This document shows positions 17,932 to 26,907 of a DNA stretch of 64,000 bases, piece after piece; positions within the stretch are counted from its first letter, which is position 1, and each line of letters begins with the position of its first letter. The notes under the pieces are model-generated. The model ran no database searches, had not been told where the DNA came from, and was given only the letters and a program-made list of their open reading frames with translations. Location of the stretch: assembly GCA_004208945.1 (NCBI GenBank), contig SGPE01000021.1:62001-126000 (forward strand), read 5' to 3'. The translations under genes and the position numbers were made by a program. The stretch comes from Pseudoalteromonas sp. CO133X (lineage in GTDB: Bacteria; Pseudomonadota; Gammaproteobacteria; Enterobacterales; Alteromonadaceae).

Positions 17932-18648
17932 ATGAATAAAGCGCAGCCGTTTAATGTCATAATTGCCGCGATTGCATTAACGATTGGTTTATTGGGGCTG
18001 GGCTTTATTTTAAAAAGTGCTGCGCTTGATGTAAAAGCCATGGAGCGTACTGTACAAGTTAAAGGCTTGGCTGAAATGGAAGTTGCCGCAGACACCGTTG
18101 TTTGGCCTTTACAGTTTTCTGATGCCGATAATAACCTTGAAAAGTTAGTCGGGCGTGTTGAAAATAAAAACGATGCGGTCGTTGCGTTTTTGAAGTTAAA
18201 TGGCTTTAGCGATGAAGAAATTAGCACGGGCAGCCAGTCAATAATTGACAAGCAAGCACGCGAATATGGTGGAGAAAATCAGCAATTTCGTTATATCGCT
18301 CGTTCCAATGTTATCGTCTATTCTAATGATATTGAAAAAGTTCAGCACGCACTTGGTCAAGTTAATCAGTTGGCAAAGCAAGGAATTGCTATAGTGCAAG
18401 ACAATTACGAAACACGCATTCAATACTTATTTAATGGCCTTAATGAGATAAAGCCTGCCATGGTTCAGCAAGCGACAGAAAAAGCCCGCGAAGTGGCGAT
18501 GAAATTTGCTAAAGACTCACAGTCTAAACTTGGTAAAATCAAAACAGCTCGTCAAGGTCAGTTTTCGATTTCAGATAGGGATTCTAATACACCACAGCTT
18601 AAAAAGGTGCGAGTCGTTACCAGCGTTGAATATTATTTATCTGACTAA
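17932..18648 (+). CDS. SIMPL domain (DUF541) protein
   Basis: A 238-aa protein with an N-terminal hydrophobic helix (IIAAIALTIGLLGLGFIL, residues about 9-26) and a periplasmic SIMPL/DUF541 domain starting RTVQVKGLAEMEV and containing TGSQSIIDKQAREYG and a C-terminal VVTSVEYYL. Relatives include E. coli YggE, linked to oxidative-stress protection, but the biochemical role is unclear. The ATG at 17932 is chosen because AAGGAG lies 6 nt upstream; the frame opens 24 nt earlier without a ribosome site. It overlaps the converging flippase gene by 12 bp. Confidence 0.85.
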   Translation: MNKAQPFNVIIAAIALTIGLLGLGFILKSAALDVKAMERTVQVKGLAEMEVAADTVVWPLQFSDADNNLEKLVGRVENKNDAVVAFLKLNGFSDEEISTGSQSIIDKQAREYGGENQQFRYIARSNVIVYSNDIEKVQHALGQVNQLAKQGIAIVQDNYETRIQYLFNGLNEIKPAMVQQATEKAREVAMKFAKDSQSKLGKIKTARQGQFSISDRDSNTPQLKKVRVVTSVEYYLSD

Positions 18649-19893
18649 GCCAAGTACTACAGAGAAAGGTAGCCGCATGCGAGTACAGACAATAACCGTG
18701 CGGCTAAGTGCGCCAAGCACAAAGCCACCACTAAATGCCACCGCCACACCCATTAAGCCAAACTGATCTTTTAAAAGTACTGCCATCAATACCGTGACAC
18801 TGGTTGCGCCAAGTAATACGTATAAGTTGATAAGCGGGTTACCTTTTAGCTTAATCATACTACTGGCTAAGATTCTTGCAGGTAATAATAGCTGCCCTAG
18901 CAATAACAGTATTAAAATCCAAAACCCTTCTTGTAATTGGCTTTCACCATATAAATGCAGAAGGGGCTTTGCGAGCAAGGCAAGTAGTAAGATAGCGGCA
19001 AAGTTAAAATGCCACACCACTTTCATTAGCTCGCCAAGTTGCTGTTCGGTATTCTCATCAGCCATTAAAATAGGTTTTAAATATTGGTTCGCTGCATTAC
19101 CTAAAATAGTCAGTAATCCAGCAATAACAACCGAGGGAAAGAAAATGCTTACACCTTGTGCACCAAACCAGTGGTGCACCAGCAACACGTCAAGTTTTGC
19201 CACTAACACGGTTCCTGCACCACTTGCGAGCATGATTAAAGAGTCTTTACACCATTGTTTGGTTTGGTAGCGAGCAGCGCTTGCGACAATCATTTTTTTG
19301 ATTAACCAGTATTGATAACTCACTACACACAAGATGCTACAGAACAACAAGATACAAATCTCGACTAAAGATAAATCACCACGTATCAAGTACACAAAAA
19401 AGCAAAACCCAGCCGTTAACAATTCAAAAATACATTGCTGCGTTATCAGGCCAATTTTAGGTTTGTTTAAAGCCACTAAAAAAGCCGATTGGCTTTGCAT
19501 AATGGCGCCAATCGGCACCAGTAACAGTAAATAAACGACATGTTCTTTGGCGCTTTGGTGGGGGGAAATAGCCTGAAAGCTAATGACTACTGCAGCTACA
19601 AAAATCACACCGAATAAACAAGATGCAGCCAAGTAAACATGTTTTAAGCCACGTAGTAAATCATGTTGTTGGGCTTTATAAAGTGGATAGCTTATTCGCA
19701 TTAATGACGACGCAAACCCCATGCTTGCTGGCAATAAGAGTATTTCACAAAGCGCGAGTAATGCGGCGAAAGTACCAAATTCATCATCGCTTAATAACCT
19801 CGCAAGGCACAAGGTGAGAATAATACGACTAGCATGATTCAGAGCAGTAAAACTACTGAGCGAGAGAAATCCTTTGACGACATCCTTGTTCAT
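18637..19893 (-). CDS. Polysaccharide flippase-like membrane protein (MOP superfamily)
   Basis: A 418-aa polytopic membrane protein with about 12 hydrophobic helices and an N terminus typical of Wzx/RfbX flippases (GFLSLSSFTALNHASRIIL, then LSDDEFGTFAALLALCEI). Such proteins move undecaprenyl-linked oligosaccharides across the inner membrane. No glycosyltransferases are nearby, so the substrate is unknown and the family label is by fold. It starts 7 nt after the stop of the unknown gene at 19901 and is probably cotranscribed with it. Confidence 0.82.
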   Translation of the reverse strand: MNKDVVKGFLSLSSFTALNHASRIILTLCLARLLSDDEFGTFAALLALCEILLLPASMGFASSLMRISYPLYKAQQHDLLRGLKHVYLAASCLFGVIFVAAVVISFQAISPHQSAKEHVVYLLLLVPIGAIMQSQSAFLVALNKPKIGLITQQCIFELLTAGFCFFVYLIRGDLSLVEICILLFCSILCVVSYQYWLIKKMIVASAARYQTKQWCKDSLIMLASGAGTVLVAKLDVLLVHHWFGAQGVSIFFPSVVIAGLLTILGNAANQYLKPILMADENTEQQLGELMKVVWHFNFAAILLLALLAKPLLHLYGESQLQEGFWILILLLLGQLLLPARILASSMIKLKGNPLINLYVLLGATSVTVLMAVLLKDQFGLMGVAVAFSGGFVLGALSRTVIVCTRMRLPFSVVLGLVR

Positions 19894-19900
19894 TGTGCTA

Positions 19901-20581
19901 TTAATTTAATGTATGGAGTAACTGGGTCGTTGACACTTGTAAATACGTAGCACAAAGCAACACTTTGCTGTCGGTAATATTTGGTATATCCCTATTGTAA
20001 AATTGCTTAAGCTTATTAACTAGGGCTGTGATGGTTGTTTGGTTGTGGTTCTGATCTACTTCCATCATTGCCAGTAAAGCAGAAAACTCATGTTTTGCTG
20101 GCATCTGTGTGTTGTTATTACAAGCAATGTAACATCCTATCGGGGTTAACCCTTGTTGGTTTTGCGCTTTTAGTGCGACAGCTAAGCTTTCATTGCTTTC
20201 AAATAACATCAAAGAGCGTAAGTAATTAAAAGGGAGTTTATTTGCTTGGCAATGGCTAAACAGGTGATGTAATAGGTTGTTACCCTGTTGATCTGTAATA
20301 TTAAAAGCGTTTTGAAATTTGAGCCCTGGCGTGAAAAAACTGAGTTTGTCGATATCATCAATAAAGCCGACAGCTTCGTTAGGAAGTGGGCTTGCTTCGA
20401 GCAAATGTGCAGCGACATTTTGTAAAAATAGGTATTTTACTTCGCTGCTATTTGCTAATTGATATAGGTGTTGTAACTGCGCTGCTTGCAATACGCTCGA
20501 CAAACCTTGGTAATCAGTGAGTAATTCTTTTAACTGATGATGTTGGAGTCGGCTGTTAAGTTGTTCAATAGCGCTTAGCAT
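19901..20581 (-). CDS. Unknown helical protein with ankyrin-like segments
   Basis: A 226-aa soluble protein, mostly predicted helix, with no signal peptide. I do not recognise a family. Two segments resemble ankyrin repeats: NITDQQGNNLLHHLF (about residues 94-108) and AQNQQGLTPIGCYI (about 139-152), so a protein-protein interaction role is possible. The ATG at 20581 has GAGAG upstream; the frame begins at a TTG at 20593. It precedes the flippase gene by 7 nt on the same strand, suggesting a functional link that cannot be read from sequence. Confidence 0.7.
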   Translation of the reverse strand: MLSAIEQLNSRLQHHQLKELLTDYQGLSSVLQAAQLQHLYQLANSSEVKYLFLQNVAAHLLEASPLPNEAVGFIDDIDKLSFFTPGLKFQNAFNITDQQGNNLLHHLFSHCQANKLPFNYLRSLMLFESNESLAVALKAQNQQGLTPIGCYIACNNNTQMPAKHEFSALLAMMEVDQNHNQTTITALVNKLKQFYNRDIPNITDSKVLLCATYLQVSTTQLLHTLN

Positions 20582-20646
20582 GAAGTCTCTCAATTATTAT
20601 TCTTTGGGGTAGGTATAGCTATTTATAGCGTGTTTATCAGTAATAA

Positions 20647-20669
20647 AAAAGGCCGCAAAGCGGCCTTTT
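20647..20669 (-). terminator. Bidirectional intrinsic terminator
   Basis: AAAAGGCCGC, loop AAA, GCGGCCTTTT: a 10-bp perfect stem with T-runs on both strands. It ends the DUF885 gene transcript. Confidence 0.92.
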
Positions 20670-20683
20670 AATCAATTATGCTA

Positions 20684-22519
20684 TTAAGCGGCTTGTTTTT
20701 TAGCAACCCACTGATCAACAAATTGCTCTAGAACGTTAAGTGGTACAGCACCATTTTTAAGTACAACATCATGGAACTCACGAATATCGAACTTTTCACC
20801 AAGTTTTTCTTTTGCTGCTTCACGCAACTCTAAAATCTTTAGCATACCCACTTTGTAAGCGGTTGCTTGAGAAGGCATTACGATGTGACGCTCAACCATT
20901 TTAACGGCATCAGAGGTCGCATTTGGCGTATTATTAACGTAATAATCGATGCCTTCTTGACGTGTCCACTTCATTGCATGGATACCCGTATCTACAACTA
21001 AGCGACAAGCTCGCCATAACTCCATAGAAAGGCGTCCAAAATCAGAGTATGGGTCTTCGTATAAGCCCATTTCTTTTGGTACTAGCTCAGAGTACAAACC
21101 CCAGCCTTCAATGTAGGCTGTGTAGCCACCAAACTTGCGGAACTTAGGTACACCGTCAAGCTCTTGTGCGATGGCAATCTGCATGTGGTGACCTGGAATA
21201 CCTTCATGATAAGCAAGTGCTTCCATTTGGTATGTTGGCATCGCTTCCATATCGTACAGGTTTGCGTAGTAAATACCTGGGCGTGAGCCGTCTGGTGCAG
21301 GTTGTTGGTAGAAGGCTTTACCCGCTGCTTTTTCACGGAATGCTTCAACAGCTTTCACTCTCAGACCTGCTTTAGGTTTAACAATGAATAACTCATCTAA
21401 GCGTGTCTTCATGTTATCGATAAGTGCTGTTGCTTCGTCAAGGTAACGTTGTTTACCTTCTGCTGTATTTGGGTAGTAGAACTGCTTATCTGTTTTCATG
21501 AATTGCATGAATGCTTGAAGGTCGCCTTCAAAGCCTACTTTATCTTTGATAGCGCGCATTTCATCATGAATACGTGCAACCTCAGCTAAGCCAATAGAGT
21601 GAATTTCTTTTGCTGTTAGCTCAGTGGTTGTTGTACGTGCTAATGCGTTGTTATAGAAGGTTTCACCATCAGGAAACTTCCATGCACCATCACGCTCATC
21701 GGCACGTTTTTCTAGCTGAGCTAAGAAGTTGATTAACTTAGTGTAAGAAGGCTTCACAGCTGCTTTTAGGGCTTTTTCAGCATCGCTGATTAGCGCTGAT
21801 TTCTCACTGTCGGCAATATCCAGTGTTGCAACTTTACGTTTAAAGTCAGCAAGAAGCGTTGAGTCATCACCAGAATCAAATGGTGCGCCATGTAAAATGT
21901 TTTTACTTGAATCAACAACATGTGGGAACACAAATTTAGGTGCAATAATGCCCTTGTCTGCACGTACTTCAAGGTCTTTGATAAGTTGATCAATAACCGT
22001 TGTGACACCGTTTAAACGCGAGATATATGCTTTCGCATCAGAGACATCAGTAATTTGATGTTGGTTGATTAGAAAAGCAGGGATCATTGAGTGAACGCCA
22101 AACATTTGGTTTACAGGGTAGTTGTAATAACGCCATTTGAAATCAGCTATGTCATTTTCAAGATCTTGTTTTTTTAAGTCGTAACTAACTTTTGTGGCGT
22201 CATCAAGTAAGTCGCGGTTAATTGCATTCAGTGCGACTAGGTCTGCTTTTTTTTGTTCAAAGTCAGCTAAAGCACGCTCTTCGCTACCATCATCCCATTT
22301 GCCGTAATCTTTTTTAATACCCATATAGGTTTGAGATACAGGGCTGTTCATTATATCGCGATTAAAAGTGTCTTCGAAAAACGCATTGGCTTTATCTATT
22401 TCACTTTGTACAGGCTGGCTTTGTACACTTGGCGCTGATGTCGGTTGCTCTTGCATTTGTTGGCAACCGCCAAGTAATGCAACACTGACCGCAGCTGCGA
22501 TGAAGGTTAGTTTACGCAT
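20684..22519 (-). CDS. DUF885 family peptidase-like lipoprotein
   Basis: A 611-aa protein with a lipoprotein signal (lipobox LLGGC, Cys about residue 19) and a DUF885 domain. The motif AYHEGIPGHHMQIA (about residues 430-443) supplies the HExxxHH-type zinc-ligand pattern of this M3/M32-like metallopeptidase group, with TAYIEGWGLYSE and a downstream Glu completing the usual active-site region. It is likely an outer-membrane-anchored peptidase acting on small peptides in the periplasm; substrate unknown. It forms a single-gene unit with a terminator after it. Confidence 0.88.
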   Translation of the reverse strand: MRKLTFIAAAVSVALLGGCQQMQEQPTSAPSVQSQPVQSEIDKANAFFEDTFNRDIMNSPVSQTYMGIKKDYGKWDDGSEERALADFEQKKADLVALNAINRDLLDDATKVSYDLKKQDLENDIADFKWRYYNYPVNQMFGVHSMIPAFLINQHQITDVSDAKAYISRLNGVTTVIDQLIKDLEVRADKGIIAPKFVFPHVVDSSKNILHGAPFDSGDDSTLLADFKRKVATLDIADSEKSALISDAEKALKAAVKPSYTKLINFLAQLEKRADERDGAWKFPDGETFYNNALARTTTTELTAKEIHSIGLAEVARIHDEMRAIKDKVGFEGDLQAFMQFMKTDKQFYYPNTAEGKQRYLDEATALIDNMKTRLDELFIVKPKAGLRVKAVEAFREKAAGKAFYQQPAPDGSRPGIYYANLYDMEAMPTYQMEALAYHEGIPGHHMQIAIAQELDGVPKFRKFGGYTAYIEGWGLYSELVPKEMGLYEDPYSDFGRLSMELWRACRLVVDTGIHAMKWTRQEGIDYYVNNTPNATSDAVKMVERHIVMPSQATAYKVGMLKILELREAAKEKLGEKFDIREFHDVVLKNGAVPLNVLEQFVDQWVAKKQAA

Positions 22520-22559
22520 TTTAGTTCCTTTGTCGTTGTTAGAAATTTAATTTTTGTTG

Positions 22560-23696
22560 TTAAACGAATAATTCTAGCAGGTCATTTAAATAACGATGGC
22601 CTTTTTGGCTCACCTGCCAAGTTTCTGTGTTATCTATTAGTAGCCCTTTTGCGATGGCTGTATTTAAGGCTCGCTGCAGACTTTGCTGCGATAAACCTGT
22701 CAGTGACGATAAGTCTTCTTTAGGGCATGACTCAACAAGGCGAAAGCGGTTCATAAAAAACTCAAACGCTAAATCGTCTTCCTCTACGCGCCATTGCTTA
22801 TATAAATAAGGCTTTGCTAAGTCCATGTATCCGCGAGGATGCTTGACTTTTTCAGTGCGAGTGATAACCCCAGTTTTTATGTTGGTGACTTTACCATGCG
22901 CGCCACAGCCAATACCGAGATAATCGCCAAATCGCCAATAATTTAAGTTATGCTGACATTGGTAGCCAGGTTTTGCATAGCCTGAAATTTCGTATTGCTC
23001 ATAACCTGCTTCGGCTAGCAATGCTTGCCCTTGCTCTTGGATATCCCACAATATATCGTCTTGGGGTAACGTCGGTGGTTTCGAGGCAAATTGTGTATTG
23101 GGTTCTATGGTTAATTGGTACCAAGAAATATGTGGCGGATTTAATGCAATAATTTTTTTAAGGTCGCTCAGTGCATCCTCAAGAGATTGCCCTGGAAGCC
23201 CATGCATTAAATCTAGGTTGAAACTGTTTAATCCTGCTTGGTGAGCCTGTTCAGCCGCATAGTTTGCTTCATCGGCACCATGAATACGGCCTAGCGCTTT
23301 TAGCTTATCGTTTTGCATGCTTTGCACGCCAATCGAAATACGATTGATGCCAGCACCAACATACTCTTTAAAACGGCCTGTTTCGACTGTACCAGGGTTT
23401 GCTTCAAGCGTGATTTCACAGTCATCGCTTAGGCCAATTAATCTGTCGACTTCGCTAAGTAGGCGAGTGTAAGCATCACCCGTTAATAAGCTCGGGGTGC
23501 CGCCGCCAATAAAAATGCTGTGGATTTTACGCCCTTGCACTAAATGCAGATCGGCTTTGAGATCATCAATTAGGTGCTGAACATACTCTTTTTCGGGGAT
23601 CGTGCCTTTTTGGCCATGACTATTAAAATCACAGTAAGGGCACTTTTGCACGCACCAAGGTACGTGCACATATAAACTCAAAGGCGGTAAATTCAC
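22560..23696 (-). CDS. hemW: Heme chaperone HemW (radical SAM)
   Basis: A 378-aa radical SAM protein with CxxxCxxC as CVQKCPYC near residue 15, a GGGTPS motif and the ISIGVQSM segment of the coproporphyrinogen-oxidase-like family. HemW lacks the additional N-terminal cysteine features of HemN and acts as a heme chaperone, not an oxidase; assignment follows length and synteny with rdgB. It starts with GTG whose last bases overlap the rdgB stop (4-nt overlap), so translation is coupled. Confidence 0.92.
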   Translation of the reverse strand: MNLPPLSLYVHVPWCVQKCPYCDFNSHGQKGTIPEKEYVQHLIDDLKADLHLVQGRKIHSIFIGGGTPSLLTGDAYTRLLSEVDRLIGLSDDCEITLEANPGTVETGRFKEYVGAGINRISIGVQSMQNDKLKALGRIHGADEANYAAEQAHQAGLNSFNLDLMHGLPGQSLEDALSDLKKIIALNPPHISWYQLTIEPNTQFASKPPTLPQDDILWDIQEQGQALLAEAGYEQYEISGYAKPGYQCQHNLNYWRFGDYLGIGCGAHGKVTNIKTGVITRTEKVKHPRGYMDLAKPYLYKQWRVEEDDLAFEFFMNRFRLVESCPKEDLSSLTGLSQQSLQRALNTAIAKGLLIDNTETWQVSQKGHRYLNDLLELFV

Positions 23697-24292
23697 AGGC
23701 CGCCTTTTTGCTGCAATTGCGCAAGGAGTTGTTTAAGAGCTTGACCTCGGTGACTCAGTGCATTCTTTTGCTCTTTAGTTAGTTGTGCGCTGGTGCACTG
23801 CTCAGAAGGCACATAAAACACCGGATCATAACCAAAACCACCTTGACCGTCTTGGCTTTGGGTGATTTCGCCTTCCCAGCTTGCACTACAAATAAGTGGC
23901 GTTGGGTCATCTGCATGGCGCATTAGTACCAATACACACCAAAAGCGTGCGCTACGTATAGGGTTATCAGCAAGTTCTTTTAATAGTTTGTCGATATTAT
24001 CTTGATCGCTAGCACCTTCTTTGGCAAAACGTGCTGAGTAAACGCCAGGTGCACCATTTAGGCCGTCTACTTCAAGCCCCGAGTCATCGGCAATGGCTGG
24101 CATACCCGTGATCTTCGCCGCATGACGCGCTTTAATGATGGCGTTTTCAACAAATGTGGTGCCTGTTTCTGGCACGTCTGGTACTTGAAAATCGCTTTGT
24201 GGAACCACGTTAATATTAAGCGGGCTGAGCATACTTGCCAGCTCTTTTACTTTGCCAGGGTTACCCGTGGCTAAAACCAAGGTGTTGTTCAT
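23693..24292 (-). CDS. rdgB: XTP/dITP diphosphatase RdgB
   Basis: A 199-aa Ham1/RdgB house-cleaning nucleotide hydrolase. Motifs: [11 protein letters not shown] at the N terminus, [20 protein letters not shown] in the middle, and GYDPVFYV and [12 protein letters not shown] near the C terminus. It converts dITP, XTP and ITP to monophosphates, keeping deaminated purines out of DNA and RNA. Length equals that of the E. coli enzyme. It lies between the DUF4426 gene (7-nt gap) and hemW (4-nt overlap), the conserved enterobacterial order. Confidence 0.96.
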   Translation of the reverse strand: MNNTLVLATGNPGKVKELASMLSPLNINVVPQSDFQVPDVPETGTTFVENAIIKARHAAKITGMPAIADDSGLEVDGLNGAPGVYSARFAKEGASDQDNIDKLLKELADNPIRSARFWCVLVLMRHADDPTPLICSASWEGEITQSQDGQGGFGYDPVFYVPSEQCTSAQLTKEQKNALSHRGQALKQLLAQLQQKGGL

Positions 24293-24299
24293 ATGAGAG

Positions 24300-24740
24300 T
24301 TAGTCTACGTAAAATTTTTGCTGAAACTTCAGTGTTTGTATTTGGCCGCTTTTATTGATTTCGATGTTAAAACGGTAAATCTCTTCGTTGCTGTAGTCGA
24401 TTTGCGCTAAGTAATAAATCGCATCGCCTTCAATAACTTCTTTAAACTCAAGCTGTTTACTATTACCAAGTAAATTGCGAGCGGTGCCTGTTAAGGTCGC
24501 TGTTTGTGCTGTTTTGTCGCTGTTTTTTAATACCGAAATATTGATAACCCCTTTGCTCGGGCTACGGTCTAAATCGTAATTTTTGGCGATATTAGGCTGA
24601 ATAAAGGTGGATGGAAAGGCAATATAGTGAACCTCCCAAGGGCCAAGCTGTTTAAATTGAGCGCCTGTTTGTTCATTCGCCTTAGCAAAGTTTAAAAATA
24701 AACTTAGGCAGAGGAAGGTAAAAAGAATAATTTGCTTCAT
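24300..24740 (-). CDS. DUF4426 periplasmic protein
   Basis: A 146-aa protein with a signal peptide ([18 protein letters not shown], cleavage after AKA) and the DUF4426 pattern: [34 protein letters not shown]. Function unknown; in gammaproteobacteria it commonly sits beside rdgB and yggT, as here. ATG at 24740 is preferred; a GTG at 24752 would add four residues. A terminator precedes it, so it may have its own promoter. Confidence 0.87.
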   Translation of the reverse strand: MKQIILFTFLCLSLFLNFAKANEQTGAQFKQLGPWEVHYIAFPSTFIQPNIAKNYDLDRSPSKGVINISVLKNSDKTAQTATLTGTARNLLGNSKQLEFKEVIEGDAIYYLAQIDYSNEEIYRFNIEINKSGQIQTLKFQQKFYVD

Positions 24741-24758
24741 GGAATATCTCACTTAACA

Positions 24759-24780
24759 AAAGAGGCCTAGCGGCCTCTTA
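24759..24780 (-). terminator. Intrinsic terminator after yggT
   Basis: AAGAGGCC, loop TAGC, GGCCTCTT (8-bp stem, 24760-24779), followed on the minus strand by TTTTGTT. Confidence 0.82.
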
Positions 24781-24794
24781 ATTCACAAATGGCG

Positions 24795-25328
24795 TTAGCC
24801 TATAAAATCCATTAACAGGATTTGTAAAAACTGCAAACCAATGATGAGTACCAGAATCGATAAGTCTAAGCCCCCTAATGGTGGAATAACTTTACGAATC
24901 GGACGCAGCATAGGTTCGGTTAGTTGATGGAAAACAGCTTCAATAGGGTTATAGCCCTGACTTACCCAGCTTAGTAATGCACGGATAATTAAAACCCAAA
25001 ATAACAGGTTTAAGCCTTCTTTTATCACCGTCATAAATGCCGAAACAAAGACAGGTGCTGCTGACCATCCGCCATAAAACATCAACATAATGACACTTAT
25101 TTTTGCTACTGCCACTAAATAAGCAAGTAGTAAAGAAGCCATGTCAAAGCCACCAAACCCAGGGATGATTTTACGTAATGGGTTAACAGCAAATGAAGTG
25201 GCTTTTACCACAAACTGGCTCATAGGATTATAAAAGTCAGCTTTTGCCGCTTGTAACCAAAAGCGTAAAAGGACCACCATTAAAAAGAGATCAAAAATAA
25301 TCTCAACTAAAAATTGCATGGCTTGCAT
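24795..25328 (-). CDS. yggT: YggT family membrane protein
   Basis: A 177-aa integral membrane protein with two copies of the YggT unit, each a hydrophobic helix followed by NPLRKIIPGFGGFDMASL or EPMLRPIRKVIPPLGGLD. YggT proteins are inner-membrane proteins linked to osmotic-shock tolerance or division-protein placement in different bacteria; the exact role is unsettled. The ATG at 25328 has GAAGGT 7 nt upstream. It follows proC by 24 nt, in the yggS-proC-yggT order found widely. Confidence 0.92.
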   Translation of the reverse strand: MQAMQFLVEIIFDLFLMVVLLRFWLQAAKADFYNPMSQFVVKATSFAVNPLRKIIPGFGGFDMASLLLAYLVAVAKISVIMLMFYGGWSAAPVFVSAFMTVIKEGLNLLFWVLIIRALLSWVSQGYNPIEAVFHQLTEPMLRPIRKVIPPLGGLDLSILVLIIGLQFLQILLMDFIG

Positions 25329-25352
25329 AGTTTTACCTTCAAAAAAGTAAGC

Positions 25353-26174
25353 TTAAAGTTCTTTTTCCATTTCTTCTGCACGAGCAATACAGGCATCCAT
25401 TGCATCTGCAACAGTACCTACAAGACCTTGGCCTTTTAGGTGCTCAACAGCCGCATGGGTTGTTCCGCCTTTTGATGTAACATTGGCACGTAGCTGAGAA
25501 ATACTAATGTCTTGCTGCGAAAGCGCCATTTCGGCTGCGCCTAGCGCGGTTTGTTGTACTAAACGGCGTGCATCGTCATCGCTAAAACCAAGTGCTTTGG
25601 CTTTTTCTTCAATCGCTTCCATAAATAAGAAGAAGTAAGCTGGAGATGAACCTGTTACCGCAATGATATCATTGATTTGCGATTCGTTTTCTACCCACAC
25701 AACAATACCTGTACATTCAAAAACCTGTTGTACAAATTCATGCTCTTGCACGGTTTCGCCAGCGCCATATAGACCAGACACACCACGACCAAGTAATGAT
25801 GGTGTGTTAGGCATACAACGGACCATTTTAACGTCTTGACCTAGCATTTCACGAAGACGTTGTACGGTTAAACCAGCGGCCACAGAAATAAATAGTTTAT
25901 CGCTGAAGTCTATGCCTGAATCTTGGAATGATTGGCATAAATCACCCATCATTTGTGGTTTAACAGACAATACAATCACATCTGCATCGCGAAGTGCCGC
26001 GTTGTTGTCCGCGGTTGTTTGCACCCCGAAATCAGCAGCAACCTTCGCTAATTTTTCTTGGTTGCGATTGGTTGCAATGATGTTTTTAGCTGCAAAACCG
26101 TTCTTTACCATGCCGCCAATAATGGCGTAGCTCATGTTACCCGTGCCTATAAATGCGATTTTTTTATCTGACAT
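25353..26174 (-). CDS. proC: Pyrroline-5-carboxylate reductase
   Basis: A 273-aa cytoplasmic enzyme that reduces 1-pyrroline-5-carboxylate to L-proline with NAD(P)H. The Rossmann motif is at the N terminus (IGTGNMSYAIIGGM), and the C-terminal signature region reads VTSKGGTTHAAVEHL. Length matches the family (about 270). It lies 17 nt after yggS and before yggT on the same strand. Confidence 0.96.
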   Translation of the reverse strand: MSDKKIAFIGTGNMSYAIIGGMVKNGFAAKNIIATNRNQEKLAKVAADFGVQTTADNNAALRDADVIVLSVKPQMMGDLCQSFQDSGIDFSDKLFISVAAGLTVQRLREMLGQDVKMVRCMPNTPSLLGRGVSGLYGAGETVQEHEFVQQVFECTGIVVWVENESQINDIIAVTGSSPAYFFLFMEAIEEKAKALGFSDDDARRLVQQTALGAAEMALSQQDISISQLRANVTSKGGTTHAAVEHLKGQGLVGTVADAMDACIARAEEMEKEL

Positions 26175-26191
26175 ATGTCTGTTATCACCTT

Positions 26192-26905
26192 TTAATTTCG
26201 TTGGCCAAATATATCCGTGCCAATGCGTACCATAGTTGAACCTGCGGCAATCGCTGCTTCAACATCATTACTCATACCCATCGACAAGGTGTCTACTTGG
26301 GGATATTGGGCCTTTAGTTTATCAAAGCAAGCGCTTAATTGCTCAAAATATTGTAATTGTAGCTGGCTATCGTCGGTTTTTGCAGGGATAGCCATGACAC
26401 CACGTAGACATAAATTGTCGCACTGACTAATAAATTCAGCCAGCGTCATTAGCTCGTCTGGGTGGCAGCCTGACTTTGCCTCTTCTAAACTAATATTAAC
26501 TTGAATTAATACGTTGAGTGGCGCTTTATCGGCTGGTCGTTGTTCATTCAGGCGTTTCGCTATTTTTGTTCGGTCAACACTTTGTACCCAATCAAAGTTA
26601 GCAGCGACAAGTGCGCTTTTATTTGATTGAATAGGGCCGATAAAATGCCAGACTATCTCGTTGTAGTCTTTCAGTGCAGCTACCTTTTCAACGGCCTCTT
26701 GTACATAGGACTCTCCAAATAGGCGCTGTCCATGTTGATAGGCTGAGATGATATCAGCGGTAGGCTTGGTTTTTGAAACAGCGAGTAAGCTAATCGTTTG
26801 CTCATCACGGTGATTATTTTTTGCCGCTTGAGTTATTCTTGCGTAGGCGGATGTAAGTCGTTCTGCTATTGTAACCATATAATTATCAGTTGGTTGTGGA
26901 GTCAT
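26192..26905 (-). CDS. yggS: PLP-binding protein YggS/PLPBP
   Basis: A 237-aa single-domain PLP protein with the alanine-racemase-like barrel; the PLP lysine is in LLAVSKTKP (about residue 46) and the C terminus has SMGMSNDVEAAIAAGSTMVRIG. It maintains pyridoxal-phosphate balance. The start is uncertain: ATG 26905 leaves 2 bp to the pilT start codon, whereas ATG 26878 (MVTIAERL) gives the usual family N terminus. Neither has a clear ribosome site. Its promoter must lie within or before pilT. Confidence 0.93.
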   Translation of the reverse strand: MTPQPTDNYMVTIAERLTSAYARITQAAKNNHRDEQTISLLAVSKTKPTADIISAYQHGQRLFGESYVQEAVEKVAALKDYNEIVWHFIGPIQSNKSALVAANFDWVQSVDRTKIAKRLNEQRPADKAPLNVLIQVNISLEEAKSGCHPDELMTLAEFISQCDNLCLRGVMAIPAKTDDSQLQLQYFEQLSACFDKLKAQYPQVDTLSMGMSNDVEAAIAAGSTMVRIGTDIFGQRN

Positions 26906-26907
26906 AA

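Noticed and set aside
18794..19270. 158-aa plus-strand frame opposite the flippase
   Set aside because: Antisense to transmembrane helices of the flippase; Ser/Pro/Lys-rich composition typical of reverse-read membrane genes.
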